DNA from: Jacaranda mimosifolia
Taxonomy: Eukaryota; Streptophyta; Magnoliopsida; Lamiales; Bignoniaceae
Direction of reading: 5' to 3'
NCBI GenBank assembly: GCA_018894105.1
Contig: CM032118.1
Span: forward strand, 33,274,690-33,338,689
Length of the DNA stretch: 64,000 nucleotides
The notes under the pieces are model-generated. The model ran no database searches and was not told the DNA's origin. It worked only from the letters and a program-made list of their open reading frames with translations. The position numbers were made by a program, and so were the translations under genes. Of this stretch, positions 23,288 through 34,663 are shown piece by piece (the stretch's first letter is position 1; each line of letters starts with the position of its first letter).

Positions 23288-24091
23288 TAGGGGTGACAAT
23301 TTTAGACACGATACGATAACACGATACGAACCGACACGATATTATTGGGTTTGAGTTGGGGGTTATTGGGTTGGGTTGGGTTGATATTGGGTCGACCCGA
23401 TAAGCAACACGAAAATTATGGGTTGGTTCGGGTTGGATTTTGGGTTACCCGATAACACGATAATAACCCTATACTTTTTGTATTTTTAAATAATGACTTG
23501 TTATTTTTCAACAATTTAACTCTAAATTGATTTGTAAAAATTAAGGATTATTATTTATTACGTAAATCTTGACTATTTGATGATGTTGGGATGATTATTA
23601 ATCATTGAATAGGACGAATTATACTCCTTTGTTGGAATTCCACTTCATTGTTGTTAAAATTAAGTTGTGCAAAACTTTTGATTTAACATGAAAATTTGTA
23701 TATTATTGATGTTGTGGAGAAAATTAAACGAAGTCCAATTATCAAATTGCGCTATGGTATAAAAGTTGAGCTGCTAGAATATAATGTTGATTTTTTTTTT
23801 AAATTTTGGCATAAGTTGACTTTTCTTAAAATTTTGGTATAAATTGATTATTTTATTAAGATTCTAGTTGAACATAAAATGTATAAGTTTTTACATGAAT
23901 TATTAATGAAAAATAATCATATGTTGAAACAGGTTAAGTTCCGATTGATACGAAAACTTTCAGTTTAGGTTCGACTTAAAGCTTATTGGGTTGAATGCTT
24001 ATTGGATTGAGTTCGAGTTGAGCAAAATTTTATGATATCCCTCCTTCAATCCGATACAAAATAATCCAACACGACACGATTGCCACTCCTT
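23288..24091. mobile_element. hAT-like non-autonomous element
   Basis: Termini TAGGGGTGACAAT and, inverted, AAGGAGTGGCAAT match over most positions. Both sides are flanked by TAAAAAAAT (23278-23286 and 24091-24099), compatible with an 8-bp hAT duplication, though the A-rich sequence weakens this. CACGATACGATAACACGA and GGGTTGGGTTGGGTTG tracts lie just inside the left end, with ACACGACACGAT at the right. No ORF. Confidence 0.6.
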
Positions 24092-24099
24092 AAAAAAAT

Positions 24100-25203
24100 G
24101 GCGGTGCTTCGTAATCAATCGTTGAATTTGTGCAACTCCTCTGTATCAGCAATTTAAACTGGATTGCCAATATTTTTAAATCAAGTAGGACCACTCGCCT
24201 GATGCCTATACAGTGTAGACTGTACCTAAGGCATAAAAAAATATTATATAAACTATTAAAGACAAATTGGTATTAATATATTATAGTTAACTAGCCAATT
24301 GCAAATCGTTGACCTCATCATCGGCAGTACGTCAACGAAAATGATAGGACTGACGTAACGCATGCGAGCGCACAAGTTTCATCATTTTTTTCCTCTAATT
24401 TAAATTATTTTTATTTTTTGATCTTTTATAACGGGAGTTTGGTAATTAATGTATATTTAATGATTTTTAAATTTTGTTGTTAAATTCACACATTCGATTA
24501 AGTACATGATTCATACCATCTCTATATATGATTTCAGATAATTTTTATCTCTTAAATTAGCTTTTTAGATGAGTTCTATTAAAAGTTCAATCTCTAATAT
24601 TTGTTGTATATTTAGTTTAATTTTAATTCAAAACTCACAAATTTTTTATTTTTTTTTTAATTTTAGCACATGCAATCATTTTTTTCAATCTATTTAAAAT
24701 TTACCAGTAAAACTGGACTACATGTGTCAAAAATTTTGAAATTAATGTGTTTAAACAACCACACCTCCATTATAAAAGATCAAAAGTTTAAATAGAATAA
24801 TTTACAAGACCAAAAATATATTTTCACTCATGTCTAATTAAATTATTTAAGTTAAACTGGAGTGTGGGCGCCTGCAACAATATGGACTAAGCAAAAATAT
24901 TTTGAGAACACGTCTAATTAATAACAAATATTACTAGATTCTTATTCCAAACCTGTTGAAAGTTGATTAATTTTATTTATCCAAAACTTAATATTAAGTT
25001 TAATGTAGCTTATTCCTACAGACAAGCAAGCGCCTACAATCATCTTATTCTTTCTTAATCTAAGAATCATTTTTATATTTCAAAGTTTATATAAAAAAAT
25101 TGTTTACGGTACTAAAATTTTGTAAGAAATATTCAATAGTATCTTCCGGGGATATTATAAAGTTATTATCTATTTAAATGATCTAATGAGGGTGTCCTGC
25201 AAC
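24100..25203. other. Intergenic, no gene recognised
   Basis: AT-rich sequence with poly-T runs. The short GC-richer patch at 24300-24380 (GACTGACGTAACGCATGCGA) is not coding. Confidence 0.5.
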
Positions 25204-25229
25204 ATACACTACAAGAAAAATGGCTTTCA

Positions 25230-25610
25230 CCGACAGAAAAATCCGTCGGTAAATTGGAAAAATCCCATTGGTAATATATTTTACCGACAATTTACCAACG
25301 GAAATTATTTGTTGGCAATAACCCCGCTGGTAAATTTTACCAACGAATTTTAAGTCCATCGTTAATAATTACCAACGAATTTTCTATTGGTAAATTTAGT
25401 ATGGACATTGGTTATATTACTAACAAAAATCCGTTGGTAATCCGTCGGTAAATTTGATTTTTTTTTCCATTGGTAATCCGTTGGTAAATTTAGTCTTTTT
25501 ATTTTATTTTATTTTGATTAACAATCCGTTGGTAATCCGTCGGTAAATTTAGTCCTTTTTTTTATTTTGATTAACAATCCGTTGGTAAATCCGTTGGTAA
25601 TTTTCATTGA
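25230..25610. repeat. Left subterminal repeat array of the CACTA element
   Basis: About 20 copies of a 10-12 bp motif (ATCCGTTGGTAA, CCGTCGGTAAA, TTACCAACGG) in both orientations, typical of the transposase-binding region of CACTA elements. Confidence 0.85.
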
Positions 25611-25887
25611 ATTTTTTTTATTTTTTAAATAATTTTTCAACAAAATTTTAATAACCTATAACAATTAAATATACTAATTAATGCTAAATACAATAAAAAT
25701 TAAAAATACATTAAATATAAATTCTTCATCAAATCCATCATTAAATAATATTAATCATATTTTAAACAAACCAAAATTTCAAAAATCATCACAATTTTAA
25801 CAAACTAATTCAACACAACCGTAACTCAACAAATATAACCTCAATAAACTACAAAGTCCAATAAAACCACAACACAAAATCACAATT

Positions 25888-27248
25888 TCAAAAGCTAAAA
25901 CTCCAACAAATTTCTTCTTGTTGCAATAGCCTTTCAATATCTTCATCTTTCTTTCTAATTTCTTCATCTCTTTTTCTTATAACTTCTAAAAGACTTGCCT
26001 CCCTCCTCTCAAAATGCTCAAAATAATCTTTAATTGTTTTCTCTAGCTATTCAATCCTAGAATAGACTCTACACAATCTGAATTGTTAGATGCTGACGGA
26101 CCAGATACAGATGATAGGATCCCAATAACTCACCAGCAGTCCTATTGTGCCCAAATCCATACATGAAACCCTTAGATGGGCCACCAATTGGCTCCATCCA
26201 TGAATTTGTGTCAAACAAAGGCTGAGAAGAAGCCTCATTGTCATGCTTCTTCAAAATATTTTCATGATATTCTTCCTATATAAATAAATTAAATGTAATC
26301 AGAAACATTTTATTTAATTAACAAAAAGATCAAAACAAAGTCTAGAAAAAACAATAAATGCATACTATTTTACTTACATGAACTCTCTTAGACTTGTTAT
26401 CATAAAATCACCTAATCCATGGTTTGTCTTGTGGGTGCGGTCAAACATATCAAATTGAGTCACATTTTCAAACCCTCGTTCTCTTTTCTATGTTCAAATA
26501 AAATTAGCTCATTTCATTAACTTTTTAATTAAATTAAAATAAAAACAAATAAATATAATACAATCGATAACTTAATATGAAATATTAACTTACCATCCTT
26601 TTCTCATGCTCCCTAAATGGAATAGAACCAGAAGTATGCTTTGTGATGGATCCATCTTTTTCTGTCATCCTATTTTTCCTAGCAACTTCTCGCTTAGCTA
26701 GCAATTCTGGTGTTGCAAAAACTTCATCAACTAATTGGTTCTACTCTTCAACACTCAACCATGTGGGCCCATGGCCTTTCATTTTCTTAGGGTCTATCCA
26801 ATCTCCAGCTGCAGTCATGGCAGCATTGCGAGCATCTGATAACATCCCACTCATGTTCTTTGCAGCTACATGGTTCCATGACTTCTTGATAGCTGGCTCA
26901 GCCTCAGGTAACCATGTATAGTACTCCTATAATATTGTAAGCAAGCAATAAATCAACAAACAATTAACCTTTATAAGAAGGCCTATTCTCATAAGACTCA
27001 CCATGTGTAGCCCAGACAATGTAACCACGCTCAAATCCATATTTTTTTAGATGAAAATGTACATCATGTCGTCTCAAAAATTTTCTATTGCAGCATTTAG
27101 AACAAGGGCATCTTATTTGACCGTCATGCACTACTCCTAGTTGAGAATAAGCGAAATCTAAGAATACAATCACCCCATTTTGAAATTCAAATGTAATACT
27201 TCCTCTATCATCAAATCGATGCCACATCCAACTACGATCACTAGCCAT
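25888..27248 (-). pseudogene. CACTA internal gene: Transpos_assoc domain joined to a Transposase_24-like domain, tnp2 core missing
   Basis: The ATG at 27248 opens a 94-codon stretch (to 26964) resembling the transposase-associated N-terminal domain (PF13963), with SWMWHRF, GQIRCPCSKCCN and WATHGESY. Downstream (26930-26590) the frame gives a region resembling Transposase_24/Ptta (PF03004): KKSWNHVAAKNMSGMLSDAR, ATPELLAKREVARKNR. Then follow TQFDMFDRTH (near 26450), GGPSKGFMYGFGHN (near 26160) and a Glu/Lys-rich coiled coil ending at 25888 (near 25900-26030). Between the first two blocks, where the DDE tnp2 core (PF02992) normally lies, there is only about 35-50 bp that looks intron-like. Stops and frameshifts near 26752, 26420, 26070 and 26050 make it a pseudogene. 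Domain names are from motif recognition only. Confidence 0.75.
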
Positions 27249-27837
27249 GGTTGCTGCATTTTGAAAATATATTTAATGAAAAACTCTAATCTAATTTAAA
27301 AGGTAGCATATTAAATGACTTTCTCATGTAATTTTTACACAATCAAATAAATTCAATTTGTAAAGCAATCTTAATAACCATCTACAAACAATATATTGTG
27401 GATAGATAGATAGATAAATAATCAATACAAGTTCACCACCCACAAACAACATATATAACTAATGGAAAACATTAACTATATAGATACATCATCAATACAA
27501 GTCATTTTAAGCATTCACAATATGGATTGACTCATTAAAGATCCAAATCCACAGACTAAAAATAGAAGATGCTATATGCTATCAATTTTTCAAAAATTAT
27601 GCCAAAACAAATATATCTAATTATTCAATTAACAATGTTGTAACACAAGCATAATTACTATATTTCTATCACCACTTACTAATATCCTAGGAGTAACCAA
27701 ATTTCAGTTTCAAATCACTATAAGTCCACTACTATAGAAAAACTCACAAATTGAAATAAACCAACACAATATTTAAAATAATTGACTACATAATTCATCA
27801 ATAAAATTCATATAATTATAACTTAATACTAAATAAC

Positions 27838-28260
27838 TTACCTTATACAATGCCCAAAGATGCAAAATTTTAAACCTGCACAATTAAAAATATATATTAA
27901 TAAAATAAAAACATATAAAAAAATAAAAATAAAATAAAAATAAAATTTCTGGTCTGGTGACCAGCTCACCACCAGTAGTAGCTGCTGGGCTGCTGGTCTC
28001 GCCGATCGACTGGGGAGGCCAGCAGCCGGCCTCCCACTGCGGGAGCCAGCAGATCTGCTGGCTCCCATTTTTTCATCGAGGAGGTTGGCCTCCTCGACCA
28101 GCATCTCGCCGGCGAAAGCGCTGGCGAGAATGAGGAAACAGGGGAAAAAAAAAACAAAAGAAGGAAGAAAGGAAGACAGAAAGTAGCTTGCTGGGAGGGA
28201 GGGATGGAGGAAGGAAGAGAGGAACCTACCTTGTTGTGTGGAAAGGTAAGTGTAAGTGAA
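27838..28260 (-). promoter_or_regulatory. GC-rich island at the 5' side of the CACTA gene
   Basis: In an otherwise very AT-rich region, 27955-28140 is strikingly GC-rich with interlaced short inverted repeats (GGTCTCGCCGATCGAC, GGAGCCAGCAGATCTGCTGG, CTCGCCGGCGAAAGCGCTGG). It is followed by a purine-rich AGGAAGGAAGAGAGGAA tract (28160-28225). GC-rich leaders upstream of the transposase gene are known from En/Spm elements, so a promoter/leader role is likely. The apparent ORFs here are probably composition artefacts. Confidence 0.5.
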
Positions 28261-28524
28261 TTGTATATAATTAGGGTTTAATTATTTTTTATTTTTTATT
28301 TTAATAATTTATATTTAATTATACTAATTAATTTTTTTAATTTTAAAAATTTTTAATTTAAAATTTAATTATTCACTAATTTTTTATGAATAGTCAATTT
28401 TTGTTATAAAATTTAATTTTATATAATTATTATTTAATTATACTTAATATATATAACTTTTAATATTTTATTTAGTCAAATAACTATTAACAAAAATGTG
28501 TTAACGAATTATTAATAAATTATT

Positions 28525-28925
28525 TTTTTCAATAGTTTTACCAACGGATTGCCAACAGAGTTATATCTCTCAAAAACTTTACTAACAGATTACCAACGGA
28601 AGTACATCTCTCAAAAATGTTACCAACAGATTACCAACAAAATTATATATATTGAAAAATTACCGATGGATTACCAAAGAATATTAATTTGTTGGAAATA
28701 ATACCGACGGATTACCAATGGAATTTATTTCAGTTGGAAAAAATTACCGACGGATTACCAATGGATTTTATTTCTCTTGCTAATTTACCAACCGATTACC
28801 AACGAATATTCTGTCCGTCATTGATTCTGTTGGTAATCCGTTGGTAAATTTGTCGGCAAAACTTTTTGAAATTTGATTTTGAAATTCGTCGGTAATTACC
28901 AACAGAATTTATCCGTCGGTAAAAG
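28525..28925. repeat. Right subterminal repeat array of the CACTA element
   Basis: A dense run of TTACC(A/G)ACGGA-type motifs, mostly inverted relative to the left array, ending 17 bp before the terminus. Confidence 0.85.
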
Positions 28926-28945
28926 CCAGTTTTCTTGTAGCAATA

Positions 28946-29911
28946 TATAGTATAGGATCCCTCTATCTCACTCTTATAAATACCTCATTTTGTGTCACTC
29001 TTTACATATTGAATCTAAATTTTTTCTATTTTTATCAAATACTAATTTTCTTTTTACACTCATTGTGTGTGGCTTGACCTTTAGTGGATTATCGTCAATC
29101 ATACACTCAATATATTTTAACCGCAAATAGAAAATTTATTTACTTTTGATTGCCTCACTTGAACATTTAATTTGGAATTTATTACTGCATATCCTTTGTC
29201 GGTGTGAAACCACATCATTATGTTGACAAATGTTTTCTTTGTCAAGTTAAGTAACAAAAACAACAGCATAAAAATTTAAAAACATTTTTTTTTATTTCAA
29301 AATTTAACTTGATGAATCTCGTCTAATTAAAGAGATATTATACAAAATAGCTTCAATCTAATTATTAATTGGATCCTGTTTGGAGAATACTTGTCGAGCA
29401 GGAGTTTATATAGAATTTAGTACAATAATATATAGCAATTAATCTTAGAACTAGTAGCGATATATAGTGTTTATTTGTGACACGGTCCCAATGTTGACGT
29501 GCAATGCAGACAAGACGACAAAGCGCAAGTGACAACCAGACAATAGCTAGACAAGTAATGGAATCACTTAATTTAAGTTCCATAAGGATGAAATAATGAT
29601 ATTCACACACCATCTAATTAAACTTAAAATTGGACAAACCTCACTGGTCTATGCTATTTTAATTCTAATTATTAAAGATGTCAATTGTCTCACACACACA
29701 CACACACACTATATATATATATATAAGAGTAATTTTAGAACATACCTACGTACTAAAATATATCATTTTTCGATTTAAATAAAATAATTTTATCAACATA
29801 TTAAATATATCAAACAGGTATTCTAACATTCACCCACACTTTTATAAATAGTATAAATAAAAGGGTATTATAGCAGTTAGTAGCTTGCATATTGTCCTGG
29901 TCCAAGGTTCC

Positions 29912-29959
<48 letters not shown>

Positions 29960-30128
29960 GCCATTGCCGGTTTTCTTCCGTGTAAGCAAACTATATATAT
30001 ATATATATATATAGCAATGTGAGTGTGTGTGTGTCGCCGTCCAACTTCCCTCCATTAATATAAACTAGGATTCAATCTTAGAAATTCCAAATTTTATAAG
30101 GTGTTAATTAATTTCTGCAAAGGGAGAA
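28946..30128 (+). promoter_or_regulatory. Intergenic and promoter region of the HIPP-like gene, with microsatellites
   Basis: Contains (CA)n then (TA)n at 29694-29726, (AG)19 at 29917-29954 and (TA)n at 29990-30012. The (AG)n tract lies about 175 bp before the start codon; GA/CT repeats are common in plant core promoters and 5' UTRs. A TATAAATAAAAG at 29859-29870 and the (TA)n at 29990 are both possible TATA boxes; I cannot place the transcription start. No other gene is seen in this interval. Confidence 0.4.
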
Positions 30129-30850
30129 ATGAAGGTGAGCTTTGTCGATGACTATATATATATATATATATATACATGCATTTATTTATACATATTATAT
30201 CAGAGTAGCAGAATTAATGTACGTGCTAATAAGGCATGCATGAAAATTCCATGATTAAATTTCCCTTAATATATCTGCTTCTTCATATATAGCTAAAGAT
30301 TGTGATCAAGGTGTCGATGAACGGTGAGAAGGACAAGTCAAAGGCCATGAAGATTGCTTCCGCTACATGTGGTACGTACGTATGTCAAAATATAATTGAT
30401 CACCAAATTAAACTTTAATTCAATACCTTCAGATATATATAACTAAACCCACCCGTAAAATATATATGTATCCCAGTTATATATTAATTAAGATCATTTT
30501 TTTGTGATAGTGCAGGAGTCAGCTCGGTCACTATCGGGAAAGACAATGATGGGATTGAGGTAGTTGGAGAAGGGGTTGATTCAGTTTATTTGGCCAAATG
30601 TCTAAGAAAGAAATTTTGTATTCCTGATATTATAAGGGTTGAAGAAGTGAAGCCTCCCAATCCTGGTCCGAAGCCTAGCCCGCCCAAAAGCCCACCACCG
30701 TGCCTGCTGCCATGTTGCCCGCCCTGCTCCTATTGCAGTCACCCACCACCGTGCCTGCAGCCATGCTGCCCGCCCTACTCCTATTGCAGTCACCCGCCAC
30801 CGTGCCAGTCATTCTGCGACTCTAGTCCTCAGAACTGCTCTATCATGTGA
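30129..30850 (+). CDS. Heavy-metal-associated isoprenylated plant protein (HIPP)-like, non-CxxC HMA domain
   Basis: Three exons: 30129-30134 (ATG AAG only), 30293-30371 and 30516-30850, with GTGAGC/AG and GTACGT/GCAG introns, giving 139 residues. Residues 2-72 form a ferredoxin-like HMA fold (KLKIVIKVSMNGEKDKSKAM ... GIEVVGEGVDSVYLAKCLRK). The metal-binding MxCxxC loop is replaced by SMNGEKDK, so copper or zinc binding by this loop is unlikely. Then come a Pro-rich hinge and a Pro/Cys tail with two 17-residue repeats (PPPCLxPCCPPxSYCSH, 88-104 and 105-121). The end, Cys-136 to Met-139 (CSIM), is a CaaX box expected to be farnesylated, giving membrane attachment. This HMA subtype resembles small HMA proteins bound by fungal effectors and the integrated HMA of rice NLRs. 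It has an intact frame, clean splice sites and a tiny first exon as in many HIPP genes. It is the only convincing host gene here. Confidence 0.88.
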
Positions 30851-31630
30851 TTGATTCGATGATCGGTGTTTACGAGCTTGCTATTTTTGGAAGTTCTTGT
30901 CATTCCAATAAGAAGAGTTACAGCAATTAAATGTTATTGTATTTGTTATCTAAGTAATTGGATCTTGTTAATGTCAATTTTTGGGTTTGTTTTGTTTATA
31001 TTAATTGTATTTGATCTTATAATTTCATGCAGAATGGAGCTAGATTTTTAAAATAATTTGTTAGTTGTTCTTTCTCATCCTTTAAAGCATGTATTAGGAT
31101 AAAACTTTTAATTAATACATATTAATAGAACAATAATTTAATATAATTAATTTAAAATTGTATTAATGACAGTATAATTTAATCATCATCACTATGCAAT
31201 AAAACGATTCATTTGAGTAGTAACAAAAATTTTAGCTTCATTCCTCAATTTCGGTCGTTGGAAAAATTGCTTGTCTCCACTGATCATATTTGTTTGAAAG
31301 ATTATTTGCCTCTCTCTCTCTCTCGGCTCCTGTATATATTAGATGAGTGGGCAGTTGAGTCTCGTTTATTGGCAATGATTTCGGTATACTTGACAGTGCA
31401 AGTACATATTATCTGGATAACAGCTCAGCAGGGAATCCAAATATAGCTAGGCGGCTAGGCCCTTTGAACAGATTATTTTACCCTTAATATTTAGAAAAAT
31501 ATCTTACAAAATAAAAATCCGCATTTTTGTTCTAATTGGCCAAAATTCGACCGGACCCATCACAGGCGGAGGCGGAGGCGTAGCCATCATCTTAATTGTA
31601 GATCTGAAGGAGATCTAACCATTCATAATA
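30851..31630. other. 3' flank of the HIPP-like gene
   Basis: The first 200 bp are T-rich with possible polyadenylation words (AATAAG at 30908, AATTAAATG at 30926), a plausible 3' UTR. A (CT)n run is at 31310-31324 and a GGCGGAGGCGGAGGCG run at 31565-31580. No further gene is recognised. Confidence 0.4.
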
Positions 31631-31636
31631 AATCAT

Positions 31637-32203
31637 GCAAGCCCTTTGTTTTCATTTTCAAACTTTATTTTTATTTTCTATTGAGAATGAAAATATAAAA
31701 CCATCAACTTCTAATGATCTGTTTGTTTTCATTTTCAAACCCTATTTTTATTTTTATTCTCAAAATGAAAATAGAAAACTATCAACTTTTATCCCATTTT
31801 CTCATATATTTTCATTCTCAAAACATTATATTTTACATTTTCTCTCCATTTTTATACCTTTTTCAACCTCTATTATTATCTATATCTACTTTTTACACTC
31901 TCAATACTTCTCAAACAACATTCACCATAAAAATATTATAAATTCAAATTCAAATTATAATATTATATTTTTTTCAAACAATTAAATATCATATTATCAA
32001 TTCAAATTCAAAAACTACACAACTTTTAATATAAAAAATTCAACATCCAACTACATCTCATTTTCACACTTATATAAACATATAATTTTAAACAACATAT
32101 CCAAATACCTCATTTTCTAGAACACATTTTCTAACTAATTTTTCATTATGCATTTGCACTAGAAAATGAAAATGACTCCAAAAAATGAAACCAAACGGAC
32201 TAG
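31637..32203. mobile_element. Possible PIF/Harbinger (Tourist-like) MITE with internal duplication
   Basis: About 31718 reads CTGTTTGTTTTCATTTTCAA, and the right end near 32195 reads, inverted, CCGTTTGGTTTCATTTT, resembling Tourist-type termini (GTTTGGTTTCATTTT). The left end is duplicated: a similar TTTGTTTTCATTTTCAAA segment begins at 31646, about 75-80 bp upstream. The interior is A/T/C-rich without coding. A 3-bp duplication could not be assigned with confidence. Confidence 0.35.
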
Positions 32204-32360
32204 TTTTATTACTTGAGATCTCAATTTTATCTAATTTATCCTAACTTGACTCCAACTTACGCATTAGAAAATGTTAGCTAGAGATAATGCTGATTAGTTT
32301 AATGTGTACTATTGTGGATATATGGATGGATATTTATAATCATGCAGACCAAGATGAAGC

Positions 32361-32952
32361 ATAAGGGTATCAAAATCAAACCCAACCAATAACCCGATAG
32401 CGACCCATTTGAAAAAAATCAGGTTTTGGTTTGACGTATTCGGGTTTGGGTCAAATTGAGTCAGACCCGAGAATAAAAAATAAGGTTGGGTTGATTTCGG
32501 GTCAACCTGCCTAACCTAAAAAAACAAGCGGGTGACCCAATAAACTTGACCCAACCCAACCCACCTGAAAAAAATTGGCTAATTAAAATAAAATCTAAAT
32601 AATATATCCAAAAATCAAAATTTTAAAAATTCAATTACTGAACAATGGTTTGTTATTTTTTTTTGTATTTGGAGTACTCATGAACATGGCAAGTTTTAAA
32701 GTTATTATGTTTCTTAGACCTTAGTGATTATACTAAATTTTAGACTTTATTGTAGATCAAACTTCTACTCAATTATAATATTGAAATTTATAAATATGAA
32801 AAATAAAATAAATAGATCAGGTTGGGTTGGGTTGTTGAGCCTTTTGGGTTTGACATCGTGTTGGGTTAGGTTTGAATTTGGTATTTTTATGTTATACCCA
32901 TACCTCAACCCAATCCGAACTCACCCTAACCCACCCGAATTGACATCCCTAA
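32361..32952 (-). mobile_element. hAT-like non-autonomous element (copy 1 of an inverted pair)
   Basis: The left end ATAAGGGTATCAAAATCAAA and the right end GAATTGACATCCCTAAT match, in inverse order, the ends of the element at 33297. The interior, such as GATCAAACTTCTACTCAATT and CAATGGTTTGTTATT, is the reverse complement of that element's interior. Subterminal GGGTTGGGTTG/CAACCCAACCC tracts are present. No ORF. No clear 8-bp duplication. Confidence 0.6.
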
Positions 32953-33288
32953 TTAAACACTTAAGCTCACATGGAAACGAAGCTTGACTCGGACTTCTTC
33001 AACAAGTTAGAGGGCTCGCACAAATTACCCACATCAACATATTTTAATCCTTCTAAATTCATGTTCTCCTTGCACCAACCATAAAATTGTGAACACTTTA
33101 TCCATCCCCAATGTTTGACATTTTTTGATGAGAGATCAATTAACCCAGTAGTATTACTCTCACATTTATATATGTAAAGTTTAAAATTTGAACCTTAACA
33201 AACTCTAAATATGTGTAAATAAAAAAAGAAAAATTCCCCATATTTGAGGTATTTTCTTTCTTTTATTCCCTCCCTTTTCTTATAATAA
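32953..33288. other. Spacer between two inverted hAT copies
   Basis: About 335 bp of ordinary AT-rich sequence; no gene or repeat recognised. Confidence 0.5.
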
Positions 33289-34172
33289 ACTTCTTAATTA
33301 AGGGTGTCAATTCAGGTGGGTTAGGTGAGTTCGGGTTGGGTTGATGTAAGGGTATAACATAAAAATATTAAAGCCAAATCCAATCCAACCCAACCTAATG
33401 CCAAACCCAAAAAAGCTCAACTCTAACCTGACCTATAAAAAATTGAGTCAGGTTCGGGTTAAAAATCAGGTGATCACCCAATCCAACCTAATCTATATAT
33501 TTTATTTTTCATGTTTACAAATTACAACATTATAATTGAGTAGAAGTTTGATCTACCAATAAAATCTACAGTTCTACACAATCATTTAGGTGTAAGAAAG
33601 TAAGAAACATAATAAATTTAAAATTTGTCATGTCCATAATTATTCCAAATACAGAAAAGTAATAAACCATTGTTGAATAAACAATTTTGATGACAATCAC
33701 CAATGCTGAATTAACTACTAAATAATAAAAATTAAAGTCCAAATATAATTTTGATGACAACCATCAAAGCTCAAATCTTATTTGCATCAATAGCTAGTTT
33801 CCTCCATCAATTCATAGTCCAAAAATCCACACATAAATCTTCTTTAGGTATGTATTGGAGATTTTAAGATTTTTGAAATTTTGGATATAATTTTTTTTTA
33901 GTTTAGATTATTGGATATAAATTCTTGAAATTTAGATTTTATCTTTAATTAGCCAATTATTTTTAGGTTGGGTCAGGGTTATTGGGTTATTGGTCACCCG
34001 CTTGTTTTGAGGTCTAGTGAATTGACCTAAAACCAACCCAATCTTATTCTTTTTTGGGGGGTCAATTTTGGGTCTGACTCAATTTGAACCAAACCCAAAA
34101 ATGTCAAATCCAACTTGAAATTTTTTAGGTGGGTTAATATTGTGTCATCAGGTTGGGTTTGATTTTGACACT

Positions 34173-34600
34173 TGTTGAAATCCAGGAGGATTTATTATGA
34201 AAACTATGAAATAACAGTAAAGTAATTCAATGAAAACTGGCAATAAGATTAAACGTGGTTCGACGATATGTCTAATCCACCCAACAAAGATAGGATCTTA
34301 TTGATTTCAAATCAAGATAATGAGTACAATTTTGAGTCCCAAAAATATCACGAGAACACCTAACACCTTCGTTCTGAACTCCATCTCGAGAAATTAACTC
34401 AAAAGCAGTTTAGAAACCCTCATGTTTGGTCTGTCTTAATGGATCATCCCAGAAGAAAACTACTTAAATACCCGCGAAAAAGAGTCTTTGGCCCATGGGC
34501 CTGTGCACTGCGCCTTGGCGCTCGATCGCTTCAAGCCTATTCCACTTTGTTTCTTCCATTTCTCGTTATTTGTAGCCTAAATTTCAAGGCAAAATCAATA
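34173..34600 (-). repeat. 3' LTR of the copia element
   Basis: Aligns with 41449-41924 but lacks about 50 bp of a G/C-rich segment present there. The next bases inwards on the element strand (TGTGGAGAAT) are a weak polypurine tract. Confidence 0.88.
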
Positions 34601-34663
34601 ATTCTCCACATTTACTTGAAATTCACAATCCTTCTTCTTTGTCCCTGCCCCCAAGAAGGCCTG

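Larger units (their letters stand above)
25207..28942 (-). mobile_element. CACTA (En/Spm) transposon, non-autonomous
   Basis: The left terminus is CACTACAAGAAAAATGGC, the canonical plant CACTA end. The right terminus reads (on the - strand) TGCTACAAGAAAACTGGC, with the first two bases changed. The 3-bp duplication ATA flanks both ends (25204-25206 and 28943-28945). Dense subterminal arrays of CCGTCGGTAAA/TTACCAACGG motifs fill 25230-25610 and 28525-28925 in inverted orientation, as expected for transposase-binding sites. The internal gene lacks the catalytic tnp2 domain, so movement would need an autonomous relative. Confidence 0.93.

Noticed and set aside
26643..26921. + strand ORF of 92 codons
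   Set aside because: Opposite strand of the Transposase_24-like region of the CACTA gene.
27838..28157. - strand ORFs in the CACTA GC-rich island
   Set aside because: Composition-driven frames (Ala/Arg/Ser-rich) without domain; more likely leader or promoter sequence.
30516..30793. ORFs on the - strand through the HIPP tail
   Set aside because: Complement of the Pro/Cys repeats of the real gene.
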